Below are positions 1-7,150 of a stretch of DNA of 64,000 nt, piece by piece. The notes under the pieces were generated by a model that was not told the DNA's origin, made no database searches, and saw nothing but the letters and a program-made list of their open reading frames with translations. Within the stretch, counting starts at the first letter, position 1. Each line of letters begins with the position of its first letter. Source of the stretch: Vandammella animalimorsus (GTDB taxonomy: Bacteria; Pseudomonadota; Gammaproteobacteria; Burkholderiales; Burkholderiaceae_C); the NCBI RefSeq assembly GCF_002285265.1, contig NZ_NSJB01000002.1:186001-250000 (forward strand), in the 5' to 3' direction. The translations under genes and the position numbers were made by a program.

Positions 1-362
1 ACATGACCAATTCGCGCATGACCGATCCCGAGGTGCTGGAGTGGCGCTTTCCCGTGCGGCTGGAGAGCTACGCCATCCGCCCCGATTCAGGCGGCGCGGG
101 CCGCTGGCGCGGCGGCAATGGCGGCGTGCGCCGCCTGCGCTTCTTGCAACCCATGACGGCCAGCATCCTCAGCAACGGCCGCGTGCACGGCGCCTTCGGC
201 ATGGCCGGCGGCGCAGCGGGCGCCGTGGGCATCAACCGCATCGTGCGCGCGGATGGCCAGGTGCAGGAGCTGGGCCACATCGGCAGCGCCGACATGCAGC
301 CCGGCGACGTCTTCGAGATCCACACCCCAGGCGGCGGCGGCTTCGGCAGCAGCCCAGGGTGA
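1..362 (+). CDS. Hydantoinase B/oxoprolinase family protein, C-terminal fragment
   Basis: This is the last 119 or so codons of a gene that enters from the left edge, so the ATG at position 3 is internal. The peptide has the end-domain pattern of the HyuB/5-oxoprolinase B family: a TNSR stretch, then PVRLESYAIRPDSGGAGRWR, a GGNGG turn, and a glycine-rich end (TPGGGGFG). Members are large subunits of ATP-dependent hydantoinases, oxoprolinases or acetone-carboxylase-like enzymes that open cyclic amides in the cytoplasm. Substrate cannot be told from this fragment. The partner HyuA gene would lie upstream, outside the window. It converges with the ferredoxin-globin gene, whose stop lies 21 bp away. 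Confidence 0.85.
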   Translation, partial: MTNSRMTDPEVLEWRFPVRLESYAIRPDSGGAGRWRGGNGGVRRLRFLQPMTASILSNGRVHGAFGMAGGAAGAVGINRIVRADGQVQELGHIGSADMQPGDVFEIHTPGGGGFGSSPG

Positions 363-383
363 GGGCAGGCAGCCAGAACCTGC

Positions 384-1529
384 TCAGGCCTGCGCCTCTT
401 GCTGGGTGGCGCAGGCCGGGCAGCTGATCTGGCCGGTGCGCTTGTGGTAGAGCACGGTCACGCCGGCGGCCACTTCGGCGCCGCACTGGTCGCACAGCGT
501 GGCCTCGGAGAGCGTCTCGTGGTCAAAGCCCTCGATCGAGAAGATCTGGTCGCCGATGCGCTTGGGCCACTCCTTGTCCTTGACGATGTCCCAGCGGTAG
601 TACTCCTCAAAGCGCGTCCAGCGCTCGATCTGTGACTCGCTCAGGCCGTGCTCGCGCAGGGTTTCGACCATCAGACGCTGGCGGTGGTCGAACAGCGAGT
701 GCGGGATGATCATCCAGTGGTGCATGTTGCGCGGGTTCTCGCCCCAATAGACCTTCTGGCCGGTCATCAGCTGCTGGATGAAGCTGTATTGCTTGCTGGC
801 GGCGCGGTCCATGGTCACGCCGTGAAAGAACGGCGAGAGCAGCGGATCGGCATAGACCTTGGCATAGAAGGCGTCGAAGATCTTGCGCGCCAGCTTGCCG
901 TTGTCCAGCTCCTGCCACAGCTGCGGGTCGGTCGGCGGCGGGGTGACCAGCTCGGGCAAGTCCTTGTAGTCCAGGTTGAAGGGGCCGCGCACCTCGAACT
1001 CCAGGCCGAACTCGGCGCCGGGCGCAAAGTAATCGGGCACCACATCGCCCTGCTGCAGCACCCAGCGCGCCTCGGGCACGGGCGTTTGCTGCGGGTCGCT
1101 GGTGAGCATGAGCACCGGCTCGTCCTCCGGCGCCGCGCCATTGACCAGGCGCAGGCTTTGGCCGGCGCGGTAGTCCAGCCCCGTCATGGGCTCGAACTGG
1201 ATGCGCAGCGAGCCCGTGCCGTGGCCATCGACCTCCACCAGCATGCAGCGCGTGACCATGTCCTGCGCCTGCTTGCGCTCGAGCTGCATGGAGCCGGTGG
1301 CCACGCACTTGCAGGGCAGGAAGTAGCCGCGCTCACGCAGGCGGTCGGGCAGGCCGCGCTGGGCTTTCTCGGGGATCTCCCCGGTCACGCAGCGCGTCAT
1401 GCAGGTGTGGCAGGAGCCACCCTTGCAGGAAAACGGCGTGGCAATGCCAACGCGCAGCATGGCGTCGAGCACGGTTTCATGCTCGAAAGGGCGGATGGTC
1501 TGGCCCTCGAATTGGATTTCTATGGTCAT
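384..1529 (-). CDS. Ferredoxin / truncated globin / zinc-ribbon fusion protein
   Basis: A 381-residue multidomain protein. Residues 1-90 are a plant-type [2Fe-2S] ferredoxin with cysteines C35, C40, C43 and C73 in the usual CX4CX2C...C spacing. Residues 95-190 resemble the FAD-binding barrel of ferredoxin reductases (YRAGQSLRLV), but no NAD-binding half follows. Residues 210-320 look like a truncated haemoglobin, with H270, H271 and H277 as candidate haem ligands in NMHHWMIIPH. Residues 346-373 hold a CxxC...CxxC zinc ribbon. The start at MTIEIQF was chosen because the ferredoxin fold begins there; an upstream ATG at 1607 would add a 26-residue extension with no ferredoxin character. The layout suggests electron delivery to haem, for example in NO or O2 chemistry. 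That role is inference. The gene appears to be single. Confidence 0.85.
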   Translation of the reverse strand: MTIEIQFEGQTIRPFEHETVLDAMLRVGIATPFSCKGGSCHTCMTRCVTGEIPEKAQRGLPDRLRERGYFLPCKCVATGSMQLERKQAQDMVTRCMLVEVDGHGTGSLRIQFEPMTGLDYRAGQSLRLVNGAAPEDEPVLMLTSDPQQTPVPEARWVLQQGDVVPDYFAPGAEFGLEFEVRGPFNLDYKDLPELVTPPPTDPQLWQELDNGKLARKIFDAFYAKVYADPLLSPFFHGVTMDRAASKQYSFIQQLMTGQKVYWGENPRNMHHWMIIPHSLFDHRQRLMVETLREHGLSESQIERWTRFEEYYRWDIVKDKEWPKRIGDQIFSIEGFDHETLSEATLCDQCGAEVAAGVTVLYHKRTGQISCPACATQQEAQA

Positions 1530-1638
1530 GGTCTCGTGGGAAGGGTTCAGGGCGTAGGGGTTGTCGGCAATGCAACGAATTGTTGCACGCCCGCCTGCGC
1601 CTGCCAAGCCACTGTGCGGCCTCGGCAGGGGCCCCGCC

Positions 1639-1688
1639 TACAATGCGCGGCTTGGCCTGTCGCATCTTGCCCCACAAGGAAAACCCAC
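1639..1688 (+). promoter_or_regulatory. Possible -10 box and ribosome binding site before the membrane-protein gene
   Basis: A TACAAT hexamer at 1639-1644 resembles a sigma-70 -10 element, and AAGGA at 1676-1680 sits 8 bases before the GTG at 1689. No convincing -35 box is visible at the right distance, so the promoter is tentative. The ribosome site is what decides the GTG start. Confidence 0.35.
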
Positions 1689-2447
1689 GTGCCCCCCGTT
1701 TCTGCCAGCGCGCCCGGCGTGCGCAGCGCTGCCCTGCCCCCCCCACGCGTCAGCCGGCTGCTGCAAGGCATGCAGCTGCTCACCGGGCTGGTGTTCGCCC
1801 CGGTGCTGTTCCTGCTGTGCCAGCGCCTGCCCGTGCAACTGGGCTGGGAGAACGGCCCGCTGGAGATGGCGCAGAACGTGCTTTTGGGCCTGGCGGCGCT
1901 GCTCTCGGCCGGCATGGCCTGGCGGCGCCGTGCGCACGCGCAGCGCTTTGTCTGGTGGGCGCTGGCCCTGCTCTGGCTGGTGCTGCTGGGGCGCGAGATG
2001 TCCTGGGGCGGCGTGTTCTGGCCGCCAGTGCGCGTGGAGACCATCATCGGCCCGTACTACAGCTCCCAGGTGCTGCCCTACAAGGGCTGGCTCAAGCTGC
2101 TGGATCTGGCGGCCGTGCTGGCGCTGGCGCTGCTGCTCTACCGCGCCCAGCCCCGGCAGCTGCTGCGCCAGGCCTGGCAGCAGCGCGTCTGGGCGCCCTG
2201 GGCCTTTGGCCTGTGCTGCCTGCTCTACACCGTCATCGCCACCATGGCCGATGGCAAGCCCGGCACCGTGGGCCACAGCTGGACGAATGCGCAAGTCATC
2301 GAGGAAGGCTTCGAGACCGTGGCCTATTATTTTTTGCTGCGCGCGCAGTTGTGGACGTTCTGGCGCTGGCTCAAGCCGCCCGCGCCACCTTCGCCACCTT
2401 CGCCACCTTCGCCACCTGCACAGCCTGCGCCGCCCGCACAGGCCTGA
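1689..2447 (+). CDS. Integral membrane protein with proline-rich tail, function unknown
   Basis: A 252-residue protein starting at GTG behind an AAGGA ribosome site. Five or six hydrophobic segments are visible (about residues 22-42, 54-72, 78-92, 125-142 and 165-185). A conserved-looking stretch GREMSWGGVFWPP lies between segments. The end is low-complexity, made of proline and serine coded by 9-bp repeats, and probably faces the cytoplasm or periplasm as a disordered tail. I do not recognise the family and see no catalytic motif. It converges with creC (7 bp between stops) and is not CreD, the usual membrane target of CreBC. Confidence 0.75.
   Translation: MPPVSASAPGVRSAALPPPRVSRLLQGMQLLTGLVFAPVLFLLCQRLPVQLGWENGPLEMAQNVLLGLAALLSAGMAWRRRAHAQRFVWWALALLWLVLLGREMSWGGVFWPPVRVETIIGPYYSSQVLPYKGWLKLLDLAAVLALALLLYRAQPRQLLRQAWQQRVWAPWAFGLCCLLYTVIATMADGKPGTVGHSWTNAQVIEEGFETVAYYFLLRAQLWTFWRWLKPPAPPSPPSPPSPPAQPAPPAQA
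2383..2418 (+). repeat. Tandem 9-bp repeat (CGCCACCTT x4)
   Basis: Four consecutive copies of CGCCACCTT, the last ending in G, code for the Pro-Pro-Ser repeats at the end of the membrane protein. Because the unit is a multiple of three, changes in copy number would keep the frame. Confidence 0.9.
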
Positions 2448-2454
2448 GCCTTCG

Positions 2455-3936
2455 TCAATCGGCCGCCATGGCAGAGGCCGGCAAAATCAGTCTGGCCTGC
2501 GCGCCCGGCCCGTCTGCGGCATTGGCAATCTCGATCTCGCCCTGGTGGATGCGCATGACTTCGCGCACGAAGGCCAGGCCCAGGCCGGTGCTTTTCTGCC
2601 CCGTGTCCGGGCGCGGCAGCGAATAAAACCGCTCGAACAAATGCCCCAGCGCGTAGTCGGGGATGCCCGCGCCCTGGTCGCGCACGGTGATGGCCTGCAT
2701 GCGCGGCTGCGGCTGTGGCTGACCGGGCCCAGGCGGCCAGGGCTCGATGGCGATGGCGATGCGCCCGCCGGGCGGGGAGAACGCCAGCGCGTTGTCCAGC
2801 ACATTGCCCAGCGCCTGCTGCAGCAGAAACTGATCGCCATGCACCGCCAGCGCCTGCGCCGCGCCCTGGCAATGCACGTGCACATCCAGCCCCTTGTGCT
2901 GCAGGCGCGTGGCGCGCGAGGCCACGACCTGCTGCACCCATTGGCGCGTGGGCACGGTGCGGGCGCTGGCCGGGGCCTGCAACTGCTCCACGCGGGCCAG
3001 CGCCAGCAGGCGGTCGATGATGCGCTGCAGGCGCTCGGACTGCTCCAGGATGGTCTGGGCAAACTGGCGCTGGTCAGGCTCCGGCGCGCCCGGCAGCAGC
3101 TCAGCGGCGGCGCGAATGGCCGTCAGCGGGCTTTTCATCTCGTGCGTCAGGCTTTGCACGTAGTGCTCCACATACTGCTTGCCATCGAGCTTGTGGCGCA
3201 TGTGTTCCAGCGCCCGGGCCAGCTCCGTCAGATGTCGCCCGCCCGAGGTGGGCAGCTGGGCGCGCTGGCCTTCGGCCACGCGGCGCGCGTAGTCGCGCAG
3301 CCGGTGGATGGAGTGCGACAGCCAGGCCGTGAACAGCACGCCGATCGCCCCCGAGGCCAGCAGCAGCAGCAGGCCCAGCTGGCGCACCCGCTGGCGAGCG
3401 TTGTGCGCGTACTGGGCCACGCTGTGCGAGGGCTTACCCAGGCTGAGCACCCCCACCAGGTTGCCCTGGTCGATGATGGGCGCGGCCACGTACATGACGG
3501 AGCTGTTTTCATCGCCGGGCCTGTCGCGCGTGCTGCGCGCGCCGTAGTGCCCGCGCAGCGCCAGGTACACGTCGCGCCAGCGGCTGAAGTCGCGCCCCAC
3601 GGCTTCGGACTCTGAGTCGAACAGCACGATGCCGCGCGTGTCCGTGATGTACAGGCGCAGGTCCATGTGGTTCTTGAGGTTGCCGTGGATGTTGGCCTCA
3701 GGCTGGCGCGACTTGGCAGCCTGCAGCGCGCGCTGCAGCTGCTCGTGCTGCAGGCGGCCCTGCGCCAGCTGCGGCGCGAGGATTTCGGCCAATAGATTGG
3801 CGCTGTCCACCAGCGTATCCTCCGTGCCCTGGCGCACGCCGGGCTCGACCTCGCGGCTGAAAAAGCCCAGGATGAACCAGGCCGCCAGGCCGACGATCAG
3901 GAAGTAGCCGATGAACAGCCGGATCGCAAAGCTCAT
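2455..3936 (-). CDS. creC: Sensor histidine kinase CreC
   Basis: A 493-residue inner-membrane kinase. An N-terminal transmembrane helix (about 5-26) is followed by a long periplasmic sensor region, a second helix (about 188-208), a HAMP-like linker, and the kinase core. The phosphorylated histidine is H265 in LTHEMKSPLTAIR. The ATP site shows DNALAF, DQGAGIPD and STGLGLAFV. The opening residues and sensor region match CreC of the CreBC (carbon-source responsive) system. The start overlaps the creB stop by 4 bp (ATGA), so the two are translated together. In enterobacteria CreC responds to carbon source and cell-wall stress; the signal here is not known. Confidence 0.9.
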   Translation of the reverse strand: MSFAIRLFIGYFLIVGLAAWFILGFFSREVEPGVRQGTEDTLVDSANLLAEILAPQLAQGRLQHEQLQRALQAAKSRQPEANIHGNLKNHMDLRLYITDTRGIVLFDSESEAVGRDFSRWRDVYLALRGHYGARSTRDRPGDENSSVMYVAAPIIDQGNLVGVLSLGKPSHSVAQYAHNARQRVRQLGLLLLLASGAIGVLFTAWLSHSIHRLRDYARRVAEGQRAQLPTSGGRHLTELARALEHMRHKLDGKQYVEHYVQSLTHEMKSPLTAIRAAAELLPGAPEPDQRQFAQTILEQSERLQRIIDRLLALARVEQLQAPASARTVPTRQWVQQVVASRATRLQHKGLDVHVHCQGAAQALAVHGDQFLLQQALGNVLDNALAFSPPGGRIAIAIEPWPPGPGQPQPQPRMQAITVRDQGAGIPDYALGHLFERFYSLPRPDTGQKSTGLGLAFVREVMRIHQGEIEIANAADGPGAQARLILPASAMAAD

Positions 3937-4691
3937 GCGCGCAGGCTGTAGCCCAGGCCACGGTGGGTTTCGATGGGGTCGGCGTCGGCCTGCACGGCGC
4001 GCAGCTTGGCGCGCAGCGTCTTGATGTGGGCATCGACGGTGCGCTCCAGGCTTTCCTGCGCATCGCTCCAGACCTGCTCCATCAGCACGGCGCGGCTGAA
4101 CACGCGCCCGGGCCGGGCCAGCAGCAGGGCCAGCAGGCGGTATTCATAGCGCGTCAGGCTCAGCCACTGGCCATGAAAGGCAATGCGCAGCCCAGGCTCG
4201 TCGTGCAGGAATGGCCCGCGCGCCTGGCCCTGCTGGCCCTGATGCGCTGCGTCCCCAGCCTGGGACTGCTGCGGCTGGGCCGCCGCGCCCGCGCCGCCCT
4301 TGCGCGTGCGCCGCAGGATGGCGCGCACCCGCGAGGCCACCTCGCGCGGGCTGAAGGGCTTGGAGACGTAATCATCCGCGCCGATCTCCAGGCCCACGAT
4401 GCGATCGACCTCATCGCTGCGCGCCGTGAGAAACAGCACCGGCAGCTCGCCATGCTGGCGGATCGTGCGGCACAGGTCAAAGCCGCTCATGTCCGGCAGG
4501 CCCACGTCCAGCACTGCCAGCGCAAACGGTGGCGGCTGTGACGGTTGTGGCGCAGTCCCCAGTTGCAAGGCCTGCAGCGCCGCCGCGCCCAGCGCCACCC
4601 ACTCGGTGGCAAAGCCCTCGGCCTGCAGCGCATAGGCCAGCGTCTGCGCAATGGCCGGCTCGTCCTCCACGATCAGAATGCGCTCGCTCAT
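3933..4691 (-). CDS. creB: Response regulator CreB (OmpR family)
   Basis: A 252-residue regulator. The receiver domain has the acidic pair E9-D10, the phospho-acceptor D62 in VLDVGLPDMSG, and the conserved lysine in DDYVSKPFS. The C-terminal winged helix (LTRYEYRLLALLLARPGRVFSR ... VDAHIKTLRAKL) binds DNA. The linker between domains is unusually long and rich in Gln, Ala and Gly, about 35 residues from GGAGAAAQ onward. It lies just upstream of creC in one operon and is the partner of that kinase. In E. coli CreB activates creD and other genes through short direct repeats; no such target was recognised in the window. Confidence 0.9.
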   Translation of the reverse strand: MSERILIVEDEPAIAQTLAYALQAEGFATEWVALGAAALQALQLGTAPQPSQPPPFALAVLDVGLPDMSGFDLCRTIRQHGELPVLFLTARSDEVDRIVGLEIGADDYVSKPFSPREVASRVRAILRRTRKGGAGAAAQPQQSQAGDAAHQGQQGQARGPFLHDEPGLRIAFHGQWLSLTRYEYRLLALLLARPGRVFSRAVLMEQVWSDAQESLERTVDAHIKTLRAKLRAVQADADPIETHRGLGYSLRA

Positions 4692-4730
4692 GGCTCAAGG
4701 ATGTTCAAGATTGCCCCAAAAGCGCTGTAC

Positions 4731-5219
4731 TCAGAAAAAGGAATAAAAGCAGCGAAACGGCACCTTGCGCTCGGCCCAGAACTCCGCCGCATCGCGAAAC
4801 ACGTCCAGCAGCTGCTCGCGCATTTCCTTGTCGAACTTGCTGCTGATGGGGATGTGCTCAAGCACGACGACAAAGCCCGGCTGGGCGCCGGCCTGCCGCA
4901 GCGTGTCGGTCAGGCAATCGAACAGGGCATCCAGGTTGCGCCCGAAATAACCCGGCAGCAGAAACTGCTCGCCCAACTCTTGCAGGATGCGCTGCTTGGT
5001 GGTGGCTTCGCTGAGCTGCGCATAAAGAAAATGCTGCCCCCAGCACTGGGCCACGGCCTGCAAATCCGTGGGCTGATAGGCGCGGATGGACTGCACGATG
5101 TTGGCCGGTACGGTTTTCTCAATGTGTGCGGCCAAGTCGCGCAGCTGCGCATCCACCTGGGGCCTGGCCGACGGGGGGCAGGATGAGGGCAACACAGACT
5201 CGTTGGAAGGCATAGGCAA
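4731..5219 (-). CDS. Barstar-family protein
   Basis: A protein of about 162 residues; the start may also be the second Met at 5213. The second half carries the barstar signature, LLPGYFGRNLDALFDCLTD, including the Asn-Leu-Asp-Ala core found in RNase inhibitors of the barnase-barstar type, and ends with an acidic helix and an aromatic tail. Barstar blocks the active site of a secreted or self-directed ribonuclease. No barnase-like gene is found beside it or elsewhere in the window, so its target is unknown. The first 60 residues are not part of the barstar fold and are unassigned. The gene lies 39 bp upstream of creB on the same strand and may be co-transcribed. Confidence 0.8.
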   Translation of the reverse strand: MPMPSNESVLPSSCPPSARPQVDAQLRDLAAHIEKTVPANIVQSIRAYQPTDLQAVAQCWGQHFLYAQLSEATTKQRILQELGEQFLLPGYFGRNLDALFDCLTDTLRQAGAQPGFVVVLEHIPISSKFDKEMREQLLDVFRDAAEFWAERKVPFRCFYSFF

Positions 5220-5382
5220 AGGGGTGATGCATGGCGCAAGCCAGCGGGCCTGTCATTGGGGCCACTGGCTTTTGGCTGGCGTGCATTGTGGCGGAGAAAA
5301 CTGCCCGGATGTGTAAAAAACACCCCGCCGATGGCGCAAAGCCAAGGCAGGGTTTGCACGCACGCCCATGTGCGGCCCTCTC

Positions 5383-5388
5383 TACAAT
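5383..5388 (+). promoter_or_regulatory. Possible -10 box of the metH-half gene
   Basis: TACAAT lies 72 bases before the chosen ATG at 5461. A TTGCAC at 5354-5359 is too far upstream (23-bp spacer) to be a normal -35 box, so the assignment is weak. Confidence 0.3.
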
Positions 5389-5460
5389 ACGGCCCCTTTT
5401 GCCAGCGTGCGCCGCACAGCGCACCGCCTGCGTGTTGCCGCCAACGTGTCGTTCTGCGCC

Positions 5461-6576
5461 ATGCCTGCTTCTCACACCCCCGCCCATCCAGCCTACACCC
5501 GCGCCCAGGCCCTGCCCGCGCTGCTGCAGCAGCGCATCGTCATCCTCGATGGCGCCATGGGCACCATGATTCAGCGCTTCAAGCTGGAAGAGGCGCAATA
5601 CCGCGGCCAAGGCTATGACGGTCCGGGCGCCGCTGGCGCGCGCTTTGCCGACTTCCCGCGCGACGTCAAGGGCAACAACGAGCTGCTCTCGCTGACGCGG
5701 CCAGACGTCATCTCCAGCATTCACGAAAGCTACCTGGCCGCCGGCGCCGACCTGATCGAAACCAACACCTTCGGCGCCACCGCCGTGGCCCAGGAGGACT
5801 ACGGCATGGCCGATCTGGCGCGGGAGATGAACCTGCGTTCGGCCCAGTTGGCGCGCGCGGCCTGCGACAAGTTCAGCACCCCCCAACGGCCGCGCTACGT
5901 GGCCGGCGCGCTCGGCCCCACGCCCAAGACCGCCAGCATCAGCCCGGACGTGAACGACCCCGGCGCGCGCAACGTCGATTTCGAGACCCTGCGCCAGAGC
6001 TACCTGGAGCAGACCCTGGCGCTGATCGAGGGCGGCGCCGACGTCATCCTGGTAGAGACCATCTTCGACACCCTCAACGCCAAGGCCGCGCTGTTTGCCG
6101 TGCAACAGGCCTTCGAGCAAAGCGGCCAATGCCTGCCCATCCTCATCAGCGGCACCGTCACCGATGCCTCCGGGCGCATCCTCTCCGGGCAGACCGTCAC
6201 CGCCTTCTGGCACAGCGTGCGCCACGCCCAGCCGCTGGCCGTAGGGCTGAACTGCGCGCTGGGCGCGGCGCTGATGCGGCCCTACATCCAAGAGCTGGCC
6301 AGCGTCGCCAAGGACACTTTCATCAGCTGCTACCCCAACGCCGGCCTGCCCAACCCCATGAGCGAAACCGGCTTTGACGAAACCCCCGAAGTCACCAGCC
6401 GCCTGGTGCACGAATTCGCTGCCGAAGGCCTGGTCAACATCGTCGGCGGCTGCTGCGGCACCACCCCCGACCACATCGCCGCCATCGCCCAGGCTGTGGC
6501 CCAGGAGCCCAGCCGCGCCTTGCAATCCGCCGGCCGCTTCGTCCGCTATCGGGAAGAGGGCAACGATCCCGCCTGA
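5461..6576 (+). CDS. metH: Homocysteine S-methyltransferase domain protein (MetH N-terminal half)
   Basis: A 371-residue protein that covers only the first module of cobalamin-dependent methionine synthase. It begins with the DGAMGTMIQ barrel motif and carries the zinc-binding cysteines C265 (GLNCALGA), C331 and C332 ([10 protein letters not shown]) that activate homocysteine. It ends just after this barrel. The folate-binding, B12-binding and reactivation modules are absent. In many Burkholderiales MetH is coded as two polypeptides, but the next gene here is hemJ, so the second half must lie elsewhere. The ATG at 5461 was preferred over 5368 because the upstream extension is basic and unlike the family. 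A B12 uptake operon at 56-62 kb would support this enzyme. Confidence 0.88.
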   Translation: MPASHTPAHPAYTRAQALPALLQQRIVILDGAMGTMIQRFKLEEAQYRGQGYDGPGAAGARFADFPRDVKGNNELLSLTRPDVISSIHESYLAAGADLIETNTFGATAVAQEDYGMADLAREMNLRSAQLARAACDKFSTPQRPRYVAGALGPTPKTASISPDVNDPGARNVDFETLRQSYLEQTLALIEGGADVILVETIFDTLNAKAALFAVQQAFEQSGQCLPILISGTVTDASGRILSGQTVTAFWHSVRHAQPLAVGLNCALGAALMRPYIQELASVAKDTFISCYPNAGLPNPMSETGFDETPEVTSRLVHEFAAEGLVNIVGGCCGTTPDHIAAIAQAVAQEPSRALQSAGRFVRYREEGNDPA

Positions 6577-6676
6577 CTGAATCTGAATCGCACGGCGCGC
6601 TGAATACCCCTATCCCGCTTGGCCAGGCACAGAAGCTGCGCCCGGCCGCCTTGCCCCACAACTGCCCCGCCCCACC

Positions 6677-7111
6677 ATGTCATACCTCTGGACCAAAGCC
6701 TTTCACATCGTCTTCGTCAGCGCCTGGTTTGCCGGCCTGTTCTACCTGCCGCGCATCCTCGTGAATCTGGCGCAGGTGCCGCCGGAATCACACGCCGAGC
6801 GCCAGCGCCTCATCGGCATGGCGCAGCGCCTGCTGCGTTTTGCCGCGCTGCTGGCCATCCCCGCCATCGCCCTGGGCCTGTGGCTGTGGCTGGCCGAGGG
6901 CATAGGCCGCGGCCCAGGCAACGGCTGGCTGCACGCCAAGCTGGCGCTGGTCGCCCTGGCCCTGGGCTACCACCATGGCTGCGGCGTGCTGCTGCGCAAG
7001 ATGGTGCAGGGCCAAAGCCGGCGCTCGCACACCTGGTACCGCTGGTTCAACGAAGTCTCTGTGCTGCTGTTTGCCGCCATCGTGGTGCTGGTGGTGGTCA
7101 AGCCATTCTGA
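6677..7111 (+). CDS. hemJ: HemJ-type protoporphyrinogen IX oxidase (CopD-like membrane protein)
   Basis: A 144-residue membrane protein, full length for HemJ. It opens with LWTKAFHIVFVSAWFAGLFY, has four hydrophobic segments, and keeps the two residues considered essential: H10 in the first helix and K88 in GWLHAKLAL. HemJ oxidises protoporphyrinogen IX to protoporphyrin IX in haem synthesis and replaces HemY/HemG in many proteobacteria. It sits 100 bp behind the MetH half on the same strand. The broader CopD family name is sometimes used for it, but the length and motifs fit HemJ. Confidence 0.85.
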   Translation: MSYLWTKAFHIVFVSAWFAGLFYLPRILVNLAQVPPESHAERQRLIGMAQRLLRFAALLAIPAIALGLWLWLAEGIGRGPGNGWLHAKLALVALALGYHHGCGVLLRKMVQGQSRRSHTWYRWFNEVSVLLFAAIVVLVVVKPF

Positions 7112-7150
7112 GAGCCTGGGCACAATCTCTGCACGGTCGGCAACTAGGGC

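Noticed and set aside
2383-2418. Tandem 9-bp repeats as a CRISPR-like array
   Set aside because: Units are contiguous with no spacers and lie inside a coding sequence.
1561-3615. A 684-codon plus-strand frame across the membrane-protein and creC genes
   Set aside because: Arg-, Cys- and Pro-rich out-of-frame product running through two real genes on opposite strands.
5119-6525. A 468-codon minus-strand frame opposite the MetH half
   Set aside because: Glycine- and alanine-rich antisense product without motifs; the other strand carries a clear enzyme.
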